This document shows positions 54,116-61,923 of a DNA stretch of 64,000 nucleotides, one piece after another. Location of the stretch: contig NZ_JABFMP010000015.1 of NCBI RefSeq assembly GCF_013359595.1, positions 65,727-129,726 on the forward strand, given 5' to 3'. Within the stretch, counting starts at the first letter, position 1; every line of letters starts with the position of its first letter. The notes beneath the pieces are model-generated. The model saw only the letters and a list, made by a program, of their open reading frames with translations, had not been told where the DNA came from and did no database searches. A program made the translations under genes and the position numbers. This stretch comes from Pseudomonas sp. C1C7. Lineage in GTDB: Bacteria > Pseudomonadota > Gammaproteobacteria > Pseudomonadales > Pseudomonadaceae.

Positions 54116-55090
54116 ATGTCCAGCCAGTTCCCCGAAGCACGCCCACGCCGTCTGCGCCGCAATGCGAGCCTGCGCAGTCTGTTCCAGGAAACCGAGTTCA
54201 CCCTGAACGACCTGGTCCTGCCGATTTTCGTCGAGGAAGAAATCGACGATTTCGTGCCGATCAAGAGCATGCCCGGGGTGATGCGCATTCCCGAGTCGAA
54301 ACTGGCCGGCGAGATCGAGCGATATGCCAAGGCCGGGATCAAGTCGGTGATGACCTTTGGCGTGTCCCACCACCTGGACGGCAACGGCAGCGATACCTGG
54401 CGGGAGAACGGCCTGGTCTCGCGCATGTCGCGCATTGCCAAGGACGCGGTGCCGGAGATGATCGTGATGTCCGACACCTGCTTCTGCGAGTACACCGACC
54501 ACGGCCACTGCGGCGTGCTGCACAACCATGAAGTGGATAACGACCAGACCCTGATCAACCTCGGCAAGCAGGCGGTGGCGGCTGCCCGTGCCGGCGCCGA
54601 TGTGATCGCGCCGTCGGCGGCCATGGACGGACAGGTCCAGGCCATTCGCCGGGCGCTTGATCAGGCCGGTTTCACCCAGACCGCGATCATGGCCTATTCG
54701 ACCAAATTCGCCTCGGCGCTCTACGGCCCATTCCGCGAAGCCGGCGGCAGCGCGCTCAAGGGCGACCGCAAGAGCTACCAGATGAACCCGATGAACCGCC
54801 GCGAAGCGCTGCGTGAATCGCTGCTGGACGAACAGGAAGGCGCCGATGCGCTGATGGTCAAGCCGGCCGGTGCCTACCTGGACATCATCCGCGACATCCG
54901 TGAAGCCTCGAACCTGCCGCTGTCGGCGTATCAGGTGAGCGGCGAGTACGCGATGATCAAGTTTGCCGCCCAGGCTGGCGCCATCGACGAGGGCCGCGTG
55001 GTACGCGAAAGCCTCGGGGCGATCAAGCGGGCGGGGGCGGATCTGATCTTTACCTACTTTGCGATGGATCTGGCGCTGGCCGGGATCTGA
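54116..55090 (+). CDS. hemB: Porphobilinogen synthase, zinc type
   Basis: This is a 324-residue enzyme that condenses two 5-aminolevulinate molecules to porphobilinogen in tetrapyrrole synthesis. Schiff-base lysines are Lys197 ([14 protein letters not shown]) and Lys249 ([11 protein letters not shown]). The metal loop [15 protein letters not shown] has three cysteines (122, 124, 132), the zinc site of E. coli HemB; the well-known P. aeruginosa enzyme has Asp at these places and uses magnesium. This is therefore probably a second, zinc-dependent copy. ATG at 54116 is preferred, with CAGGAA before it. Confidence 0.93.
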   Translation: MSSQFPEARPRRLRRNASLRSLFQETEFTLNDLVLPIFVEEEIDDFVPIKSMPGVMRIPESKLAGEIERYAKAGIKSVMTFGVSHHLDGNGSDTWRENGLVSRMSRIAKDAVPEMIVMSDTCFCEYTDHGHCGVLHNHEVDNDQTLINLGKQAVAAARAGADVIAPSAAMDGQVQAIRRALDQAGFTQTAIMAYSTKFASALYGPFREAGGSALKGDRKSYQMNPMNRREALRESLLDEQEGADALMVKPAGAYLDIIRDIREASNLPLSAYQVSGEYAMIKFAAQAGAIDEGRVVRESLGAIKRAGADLIFTYFAMDLALAGI

Positions 55091-55120
55091 CTCAGTCAGT
55101 CAAACCGAAAAAAGACCTGC

Positions 55121-55144
55121 GGCGAGGGGGCTTGCCCCCTCGCC
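55121..55144. repeat. Perfect palindrome after hemB
   Basis: GGCGAGGGGG and CCCCCTCGCC are exact inverse copies around CTTG, 30 bases after the hemB stop. It is a strong hairpin without a T run, related to the GGGGCTTGCCCC REP subtype. Confidence 0.75.
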
Positions 55145-55186
55145 ACAATGTCCTCATTGTTTGCCCAATTTCTTGACTGACTGGCA

Positions 55187-56722
55187 TCAGGGACGGCCGA
55201 AAAACGGCCGAATGCCTTGCTGGTTGAAATACCGCTCAATCACCTTCGGATCGGAACTGTTATCGGCAATCGCCACATAGGTATCCGGCCGCAACAGGTA
55301 AAACCCGTTACGTCCCAGCCCCGCCGCCTCGAACGCCGGACGCCAGTCGAATACGTGCAGCAGCAGATGATGCTCGTTGCACCAGGCGATCATCTCGTCG
55401 CTGGTGTCGCCGTACACGTGCACTTTCCAGGTCGGACACTTCAGCGATTCGAAATTGTCGCCCTCGCCATCGTGCGCCCAGGGCAGGCGGTCGCCACCGT
55501 GTACATGCCCGGCAACGCCCGCACTCAAGGGCATGCCTCGGTAGTTGAGGGTGATCTGCGACACGGTGCGAAAGAGGAATTCGCGCGTGGTTTCGAACGA
55601 TGCCATTTTCGGAATCAGCAACGGCGCCAAGCGCGTGCGCAGCAGATCCGCCATGCGCCCTTCCGCGGTGGCGAAGGTGAAGACGCGGTCGGTGGTGGCT
55701 ACCAGTTTGCGAGCGAAGGCGATGCGCTCGGTTTCGTAGCTGGCGAGCAAACCCGGTTTGGCGCCGCCGCTCAACACGGCGGCGAGTTTCCAGGCCAGGT
55801 TGATCGCATCGCCAATCCCGGTGTTCATGCCCTGGCCGCCCGCGGGGCTGTGGACATGGGCGGCGTCGCCCAATAGAAAAGTGCGCCCGGTGCGAAAGTG
55901 ATCCGCCACCCGATGATGTACGCGGTAGGTCGAGAACCAGTTCAGTTGCTCGATCTTCACCTGCATGTTTTTGATTGCCCGGTCGCTGACGTCTTCGAAC
56001 TTCAGTGTTTCAGTTTGCCCGGCCCGCTCGTCGCGCACCGTGCCGATCAAACGTACCCGACCCTGGCCATCCATGGGGAATACGGCGAGGAAATCCGCTT
56101 CGTCGAGGTCCAGGTGCAGTTCGCCGTTGGCGACGGGCCCACTGGTGCGCACGTCGGCGACATAGAAGATCTGCTGGTAAGTACCACCCGGGAACCCGGT
56201 GTCCAGGGTTTTGCGCACGATGGAGCGGGCGCCGTCGCACCCGGCCAGGTAACAGGCCTGGCAGGTTTCCTGTTGGCCGTCGGGCAGCAGCAGGGTCGCG
56301 GTGATGCCGTCGCCGATCTCCTCGAACCCCAGCAGCTCGGTATTGCGCTCCACCGTGATGCCGAAGGTTTCCAGGCGCTCGATCAGCAGCCGTTCGTGTG
56401 CGTCCTGGGGGAAGACTTGAAGGAATGCGTAGGGCGTCAGGCCCTCGCCGATGCGGGACAGCGGCATGCGCGCCACGGCCTCGCCCTTGACCCAGAAATT
56501 GGCGGCTGCCACTCGATGACCCTGTTCGACGATGGCGTCGGCGAGGTCGAGCTGGCGATACAGCTCCAGGGTCCGCGCCTGTACGGCCAGCGCCCGGGAG
56601 GTGGTACCGGGGGTCGAGGTCTTGTCGACGATCCGCACGCGAATGCCCAGCTTGCTCAGCCACAACGCCAGCACCAGCCCGGTCGGGCCGGCGCCGACGA
56701 TCAACACGTCGCTACGGTGCAT
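55187..56722 (-). CDS. FAD-dependent aromatic monooxygenase, MhpA-like
   Basis: This is a 511-residue class-A flavoprotein hydroxylase. The FAD motif VLIVGAGPTGLVLALWL is near the N-terminus, and the second FAD motif GDAAHVHSPAGGQGMNTGIG is central. A C-terminal thioredoxin-like domain (about 400-511) as in phenol and pentachlorophenol monooxygenases completes it. It likely hydroxylates an aromatic substrate with NAD(P)H and O2; which one is unknown. The start at 56722 (MHRSDVLIV) is fixed by GGAGGACAGG; the frame from 56737 is rejected. It lies downstream of a TonB receptor gene on the same strand. Confidence 0.87.
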   Translation of the reverse strand: MHRSDVLIVGAGPTGLVLALWLSKLGIRVRIVDKTSTPGTTSRALAVQARTLELYRQLDLADAIVEQGHRVAAANFWVKGEAVARMPLSRIGEGLTPYAFLQVFPQDAHERLLIERLETFGITVERNTELLGFEEIGDGITATLLLPDGQQETCQACYLAGCDGARSIVRKTLDTGFPGGTYQQIFYVADVRTSGPVANGELHLDLDEADFLAVFPMDGQGRVRLIGTVRDERAGQTETLKFEDVSDRAIKNMQVKIEQLNWFSTYRVHHRVADHFRTGRTFLLGDAAHVHSPAGGQGMNTGIGDAINLAWKLAAVLSGGAKPGLLASYETERIAFARKLVATTDRVFTFATAEGRMADLLRTRLAPLLIPKMASFETTREFLFRTVSQITLNYRGMPLSAGVAGHVHGGDRLPWAHDGEGDNFESLKCPTWKVHVYGDTSDEMIAWCNEHHLLLHVFDWRPAFEAAGLGRNGFYLLRPDTYVAIADNSSDPKVIERYFNQQGIRPFFGRP

Positions 56723-56860
56723 GAACCTGTCCTCCATACCGTGTGCAGCAAGTATGGTCCAGACGCGCAGGCCAGCCAGACGGGCCGCCGGACGGATCCA
56801 ATTGAGCCTGCCCCCTTATCCCACAGGGGCAGTTTCGGTTCAGGCAGTCGGAGCGGGCTA

Positions 56861-59065
56861 TTAAAAGTCGATCGTCCCCGACAACTTCGCCGTCCGCGGC
56901 TCGCCCTGGGTCAGGAAACCGCCCTGGGCCGATTCCCAGTAGGCCTTGTTGGCCACGTTCTCCACCGAGAAGCGCAGGGTTACGTCTTTCTCCTGAACCT
57001 TGAAGGCATACCGCGCGCCGGCGTCGAAGCGGTTCCAGGTCGGCAGGCTGAGGTTGTTCGCGGCATCGGCGTATTGGCCGCCGGTGCGCAACATGCGCCC
57101 GTTCAGCGCCGCGCCCGGAATGCCTGGCACGTCCCAGTCGACGCTGGCGTTGAACTGGAAGGTCGGCACGCCGATGGCGTGGTTGCCGTCGTTGAGCCCG
57201 TCCTGGGTTTTCTTCAGTTCAGTGTCCATCACCGTCACGCCGCTGAGCAGGCGAAGGCCGTCGATGGGCTCGCCGAACACGTTGAGCTCGACGCCCTTGT
57301 TGACCTGCTCGCCATCGTGGACGAACACCGCGGTGGTGGCGTCGATGGCCTGGGTGTAGCCGTCGGCCGGCTGCTCGATGCGGTAGACACCGAGGGTCGC
57401 GCCATAGTTGCCCATGTCGACCTTGACCCCGGCCTCGATCTGTTTCGAGCGCGCCGGCGAGAACGCCTGATTGCCGTTGACCACCACTCGCGAGCCGGCG
57501 GTGGTCGGGGCGATCGGCCCTTCAGCCAGCCCTTCGATGCGGTTGGCGTAGAACGACACATGTTCCCACGGCTTGAACACGATGCCGTAGACCGGCGTGG
57601 TGATCGACTTGTCGTAGTTGGAGGTGCGCGGGCCGGAACCGTAGGCGTAGTTCTGCACCACCAGCTGCTGGCGACGCAGGCCGACGGTGAGCAACAGACG
57701 GTCATCCATGAAACCCAGGGTGTCGGAGAACGCGCCGCTGCGGGCGAAGGTCTTGGCGGTAATACCCGGATCATGCAGGTCGCCGCCGGAGAAGCCCGGC
57801 TGTGGCGCCGGCGTATCGATCGGGTGGTAGATGTTGTTCGGGTACTGGGTCAGGTCGAAATCGAAGGCGTTGCGCTGTTGCGTCCACACGCCGGCCAGGC
57901 CGAAGTTCAGCTGATGGCTGACCGGGCCGGTGGCGAATTTGCCCCGCAGGCCGCCCATGGCGCTGGTGTTGTCCTCGTCGTGGGGAATGAACGAGCCGGA
58001 GGTGGTGGAGCTGCCATCGTTGCCGACCAGGGTGGTGCCGTCATAGCGCCCGACTTCCCGGGTGTGCTTGGCGCCACCGGCGACGTAGGCGGTCCAGTTG
58101 TCGTTGAGGTCGTACTCGGCGCGCAGCATGCCGAAGGTGTCCTCGATCTGGCTGAAGCCCCATTTTTGCGCGTAGTTGGTGTCGGCCGACGGCGCATCCG
58201 GGATGTGTGTGGTGTTGCCCAGGTTCACCGAACTGCGGCCGCCGTTGATGCGTTCCTTGGAGTAGATGAAGTCGCCGGAGATGCGCAGGGCATCGCCACG
58301 GTAATCCAGGCCGATGGCGAACAGCTTGGAGCGCTGGTTTTCATCGTCGATCCCGGTGTCGCCTTCGCGCTGGGACAGGTTGACCCGCGCGCCGAAGCGG
58401 TTGTCTTCGCCGAAGCGCTGGCCGATGTCCAGATGCTCGCCGATGCGGCCTTCATCGCTGATATCGGTGGTGAAGCGGCGCAACGGGGCGTCCGCCGCAC
58501 GCTTGGGTTGCACATTGACGCCGCCGCCAATGCCGGAGCCGCTCGGGGTCACGCCGTTGATGAAGGCGTTCGGGCCCTTGAACACTTCGACCCGTTCCAG
58601 GGCGTCGGTGGAAATGATCTGCCGCGGCAGGATGCCATACAGGCCGTTGAAGGAAATATCGTCGCCGTTGAGCGGCAGGCCGCGAATCATGAAGGTCTGG
58701 GCCTGGTTGGAAAAGCCGGAAGCCTGCCGTACAGAAGAATCATTGAGCAGCACATCGCCGACGTTTTCGGCCTGCTGATCGCGAATCAGTTCTTCGGTGT
58801 AGGAGGTCACGCTGAACGGCACGTCCATGATGTCCTGGTTGCCCAGAATCCCCAGTTGCCCGCCGCGCGCGACCTGGCCCCCGGCGTAGACCGGTGGCAG
58901 ATCCGGCGGGACCGGCGCTTCGGCGTTGACGTTGACGTCGCCCAGCATCAACGGCTTTGCGTCGCCAGGCGCGGGATCGGCGGCGTGGACGGTGACAGAC
59001 AAGGAGCAGAACAGGGCGAGCAGGGTGGGCTGGAAGGAAAAGCTGGGGCGGGCTGGAGCAGTCAT
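56861..59065 (-). CDS. TonB-dependent siderophore receptor without signalling domain
   Basis: This is a 734-residue outer-membrane receptor. The signal peptide ends near TVHAADPAP (about 29), and no STN domain is present, so it does not signal through a sigma factor. The plug (about 75-215) carries VPFSVTSYTEELIRDQQAEN, MIRGLPLNGDDISFNG and ERVEVFKGPNAFINGVTPSG. The barrel ends in the aromatic GTIDF. It belongs to the siderophore branch; ligand unknown. A Fur-box-like word lies about 85-105 bases upstream. Confidence 0.9.
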   Translation of the reverse strand: MTAPARPSFSFQPTLLALFCSLSVTVHAADPAPGDAKPLMLGDVNVNAEAPVPPDLPPVYAGGQVARGGQLGILGNQDIMDVPFSVTSYTEELIRDQQAENVGDVLLNDSSVRQASGFSNQAQTFMIRGLPLNGDDISFNGLYGILPRQIISTDALERVEVFKGPNAFINGVTPSGSGIGGGVNVQPKRAADAPLRRFTTDISDEGRIGEHLDIGQRFGEDNRFGARVNLSQREGDTGIDDENQRSKLFAIGLDYRGDALRISGDFIYSKERINGGRSSVNLGNTTHIPDAPSADTNYAQKWGFSQIEDTFGMLRAEYDLNDNWTAYVAGGAKHTREVGRYDGTTLVGNDGSSTTSGSFIPHDEDNTSAMGGLRGKFATGPVSHQLNFGLAGVWTQQRNAFDFDLTQYPNNIYHPIDTPAPQPGFSGGDLHDPGITAKTFARSGAFSDTLGFMDDRLLLTVGLRRQQLVVQNYAYGSGPRTSNYDKSITTPVYGIVFKPWEHVSFYANRIEGLAEGPIAPTTAGSRVVVNGNQAFSPARSKQIEAGVKVDMGNYGATLGVYRIEQPADGYTQAIDATTAVFVHDGEQVNKGVELNVFGEPIDGLRLLSGVTVMDTELKKTQDGLNDGNHAIGVPTFQFNASVDWDVPGIPGAALNGRMLRTGGQYADAANNLSLPTWNRFDAGARYAFKVQEKDVTLRFSVENVANKAYWESAQGGFLTQGEPRTAKLSGTIDF

Positions 59066-59147
59066 GGTCCGTTCCTGGGGCGGCGTGCCGTCGAGAATGA
59101 GTGGTGGCGGCGCTACGTCTCCTTGCGCAAATCAGAATCCAGGCACG

Positions 59148-59170
59148 AATAGTAGTATTTCTCAAATGCA
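59148..59170 (+). promoter_or_regulatory. Candidate Fur box before TonB receptor
   Basis: The word AATAGTAGTATTTCTCAAATG resembles the Fur-box form AATAGTAATGATTCTCATTTG and shares GAATAGTA with the candidate before fecI. It lies upstream of the minus-strand receptor start. Confidence 0.35.
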
Positions 59171-59350
59171 ATGCAAGCAATTTGTCATGACACCGCCGCC
59201 GCTCTTCTAATCGGATGGACGTGAACGATGGCGCGGGCAGAGTCTTCTGTGGGAGCGAGGTGAGGAACAGCGGGTCCGCGCCACGGTCATAGCCAGTGTC
59301 ATGCCATCAGCCTCAGGCTTGATTCGGCGCATCGAACGACAAGGAGCCCC

Positions 59351-60442
59351 ATGCAAGCCCATCGATTGACCCTGAGCATCGCCGCGATGCTGGTGCTGGC
59401 CGGTTGCGGCAGTCAGCGCACCCAGGAACCTGTGGTGCGCAGCCCCGCCCAGATCCAGGCGGACATTCTGCGCCTGCTGCCCGCCAAGGCCACGGATCGC
59501 CAGGGCTGGGCCACGGATATCCAGGTTGCCTTCACCGCGCAGAATATCGCGCCGACCACCCAGAACATTTGTGCAGTGCTGGCCGTGACCGAGCAGGAGT
59601 CGACCTTTCAGGCCGATCCGAGCGTGCCGGGCCTGGGCAAGATCGCCCGCGACGAGATCGACCGCCGTGCCGCCAAGGCGCACATTCCGGGCCTGTTGGT
59701 CAGCGGCGCGCTGCAGGTGCGTTCGCCCAATGGCAAAAGCTACAGCGACCGGCTCAACGCGGCGCGCAGCGAAAAGGAGCTGAGCGGGATTTTCGATGAT
59801 TTCATCGGCATGGTGCCCATGGGCCAGACCCTGTTCGGCGGCTTCAACCCGGTGCACACCGGAGGGCCGATGCAGGTCAGCATCGATTTTGCCGAAAAGC
59901 AGGCCAAGGATTATCCCTACCCGGTGGACGGCTCGATTCGCCGCGAAGTCTTCACCCGCCGGGGCGGCATGTATTTCGGCATCGCCCATTTGCTCGGCTA
60001 CCCGGTGAGCTACCCGCAGCCGCTGTATCGCTTCGCTGATTTCAACGCCGGCTGGTACGCCAGCCGCAATGCCGCGTTCCAGAACGCCGTGAGCCGCGCT
60101 TCGGGGATACCCCTGGCGCTGGACGGCGATCTGGTGAATTACGGCTCGATCATGCCCGGCGCCACGGAAAAAGCCGTACGCACCCTCGGCCGGCAACTGG
60201 ACATGCGCAACACGACCATCAGGGCTGAACTGGAAGAGGGCAACAGCCTGGCGTTCGAGGACAGCGACCTCTACCAGCGGGTCTTCGCCCTGGCCGACAA
60301 GGCCGAAGGCCGCACACTGCCCCGCGCGGTGCTGCCGGGCATCGTCCTGCAAAGCCCGAAAATCACCCGCAAACTCACCACGGCGTGGTTTGCCAAGCGG
60401 GTTGATGAGCGGTATCAGCGGTGTATGGCGCGTGGGAAATGA
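59351..60442 (+). CDS. DUF1615-family lipoprotein
   Basis: This is a 363-residue lipoprotein with the lipobox LVLAGC (Cys19) and a long family-specific domain (QNICAVLAVTEQESTFQADP, FDDFIGMVPMGQTLFGGFNP, REVFTRRGGMYFGIAHLLGY). Function is unknown; family members are predicted to be in the cell envelope. The EQES stretch recalls lysozyme-like glutamate sites, but that is only a resemblance. The ATG at 59351 follows AAGGAGCCCC. It is divergent from the TonB receptor. Confidence 0.87.
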   Translation: MQAHRLTLSIAAMLVLAGCGSQRTQEPVVRSPAQIQADILRLLPAKATDRQGWATDIQVAFTAQNIAPTTQNICAVLAVTEQESTFQADPSVPGLGKIARDEIDRRAAKAHIPGLLVSGALQVRSPNGKSYSDRLNAARSEKELSGIFDDFIGMVPMGQTLFGGFNPVHTGGPMQVSIDFAEKQAKDYPYPVDGSIRREVFTRRGGMYFGIAHLLGYPVSYPQPLYRFADFNAGWYASRNAAFQNAVSRASGIPLALDGDLVNYGSIMPGATEKAVRTLGRQLDMRNTTIRAELEEGNSLAFEDSDLYQRVFALADKAEGRTLPRAVLPGIVLQSPKITRKLTTAWFAKRVDERYQRCMARGK

Positions 60443-60563
60443 CAAGAAATAAGGCGACCTGCCTCATCGAAGTGGAATCTGGCAATCGTCGGACGGCCCC
60501 GGCGTTATCGGTGGCGGCTTCTACACTGGGAAAGCTGGCGCGGGCCATCGCAAGGAGATGTGT

Positions 60564-61187
60564 ATGTATCAGCTCTACGGTTATCCAAACTCCGGCGCGG
60601 CGGCGATCGAGGCGGCGCTGGTGCTGTGCAAGGTCGCCTTTCGCTTCATCGATGTCGAGTCGTCCACCGAGGCAGCCCAGGAACTGAGCCAGCTCAATCC
60701 GCTCAAGCAGATCCCGACGCTGCGCCTGCCCGACGGCAGCATCCTGACCGAGAGCGCGGCGATCCTGATTCACCTGGGGCTGACGTTTCCTGCATCGAGG
60801 CTGCTGCCGGACAACCCGGTGGACCGCGACCAGGCCATCCGCGGCATGGTCTACATCGTGACCAATGCCTATGCCGCCATCGGCGTCATCGACTACCCGG
60901 AACGCTGGCTGGCGAACGCGGACGAAGCCTCGCGGCAAAACCTGATCGCCGGCAGCCGCGCGCGCTTGCACCGCAGTTGGGAGGTGTTTGCCGACGAGTT
61001 TTCCGCGCAACTGTATCTGGATGACGACACGCCGGGCGGGCTGGATGTGCTGGCGGCGGTGGTGTCGCGATGGTCGGGGAGCCGGGAGCATCTGCGCCGG
61101 ACCCGGCCGGGGTTTTTCGCCTGGCTGGAACGCATCGACCGGCATCCGACGCTGGCGCCGGTCTTCGATCGGCATTGGCCTTCTTGA
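60564..61187 (+). CDS. Glutathione S-transferase family protein
   Basis: This is a 207-residue GST-fold protein. The N-domain starts MYQLYGYPNSGAAAIEAALV (Ser12 in the active-site turn), with KQIPTLRLPDGSILTESAAI for glutathione binding. The C-domain is helical with RLHRSWEVFADEF and the family tail RHPTLAPVFDRHWP. ATG at 60564 is chosen because AAGGAG at 60552-60557 abuts the in-frame ATG at 60558 and is spaced six bases from 60564. Substrate unknown. Confidence 0.85.
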   Translation: MYQLYGYPNSGAAAIEAALVLCKVAFRFIDVESSTEAAQELSQLNPLKQIPTLRLPDGSILTESAAILIHLGLTFPASRLLPDNPVDRDQAIRGMVYIVTNAYAAIGVIDYPERWLANADEASRQNLIAGSRARLHRSWEVFADEFSAQLYLDDDTPGGLDVLAAVVSRWSGSREHLRRTRPGFFAWLERIDRHPTLAPVFDRHWPS

Positions 61188-61202
61188 ACACCACATGGCC
61201 AA

Positions 61203-61230
61203 TGTGGGAGCGAGCAAGCCCGCTCCCACA
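61203..61230. repeat. REP-like short palindrome
   Basis: TGTGGGAGCGAGCAAGCCCG CTCCCACA, a single unit between the convergent GST and CBS genes. Confidence 0.8.
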
Positions 61231-61239
61231 GGGGGCGAT

Positions 61240-61680
61240 TTACTCTCCGCGAATGTACTGCTCCAACTGCTGAATCAGCGCAGCCTGCTCAGCCAGCGCT
61301 TCCTTGACCAGGTCGCCAATGGACAGCAGGCCGATCAACTTGCCGTTTTCCACCACCGGCAGGTGCCGCAGGCGCCTTTCGGACATGATGCTCAAGCAAG
61401 TATCGACGGTCTGGTGGGTGTCCACGGTGATCACATCGGCGACCATGATGTCCCGCACTGGCGTGCCCACCGACGAGCGCCCGTGCAGCACCAGTTTGCG
61501 CGCGTAGTCCCGCTCACTGATGATGCCCATCACCTTGTCATCTTTCACAACCAGCAAGGCGCCGACGTTCTTCTCGGCCATCTTCATCAGCGCTTCGAGC
61601 ACCATATGATCGGGATCGATCTGGTGCACTGTCTGGTTTTTCTGGTCTTTCAACTTCAGCAGTTGCGCGACGGTTTTCAT
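61240..61680 (-). CDS. Two-CBS-domain protein
   Basis: This is a 146-residue cytoplasmic protein made of a CBS pair (VLEALMKMAEKNVGALLVVK and TVDTCLSIMSERRLRHLPVV). CBS pairs bind adenine nucleotides and regulate partner proteins. The family of short stand-alone CBS proteins is common in pseudomonads; partner unknown. The ATG at 61680 gives the conserved MKTVAQLL start; the longer frame from 61779 is not supported. Confidence 0.88.
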   Translation of the reverse strand: MKTVAQLLKLKDQKNQTVHQIDPDHMVLEALMKMAEKNVGALLVVKDDKVMGIISERDYARKLVLHGRSSVGTPVRDIMVADVITVDTHQTVDTCLSIMSERRLRHLPVVENGKLIGLLSIGDLVKEALAEQAALIQQLEQYIRGE

Positions 61681-61793
61681 GGCGGTTTCCCGGGAGGGTT
61701 GTCGTTGTCCTTGAAGAATCGTAGACACAGGCGCCGAGGGCAAGGGCGAAAGCGGCAGATAACGCACAAAAAACGTCATTCGGCGGGATTTCT

Positions 61794-61870
61794 AAAAGAT
61801 CGCAGCCTTCGGCAGCTCCTACAGGAGTATGCATTCCTATGTAGGAGCTGCCGAAGGCTGCGATCTTTTC
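61794..61870. repeat. REP-like inverted pair before polB
   Basis: AAAAGATCGCAGCCTTCGGC AGCTCCTACAG faces GTAGGAGCTGCCGAAGGCTG CGATCTTTT across about 20 bases. It lies between the divergent CBS and polB genes, so it sits near promoters rather than at transcript ends. Confidence 0.85.
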
Positions 61871-61923
61871 AGGGGCTGGACGCGTAGAATCACTCCCCTG
61901 AATAAACACCGAGGTTTGCAGCA

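Noticed and set aside
55898..59152. A 1084-codon plus-strand frame
   Set aside because: It lies antisense to the flavin hydroxylase and TonB receptor genes, whose products are clear. The frame has no start signal and no recognisable domain.
61891..61920. LexA box for polB (CTGAATAAACACCGAG region)
   Set aside because: Only the CTG half and spacing are suggestive. The other half is GAG instead of CAG, so it is not reported as a site.
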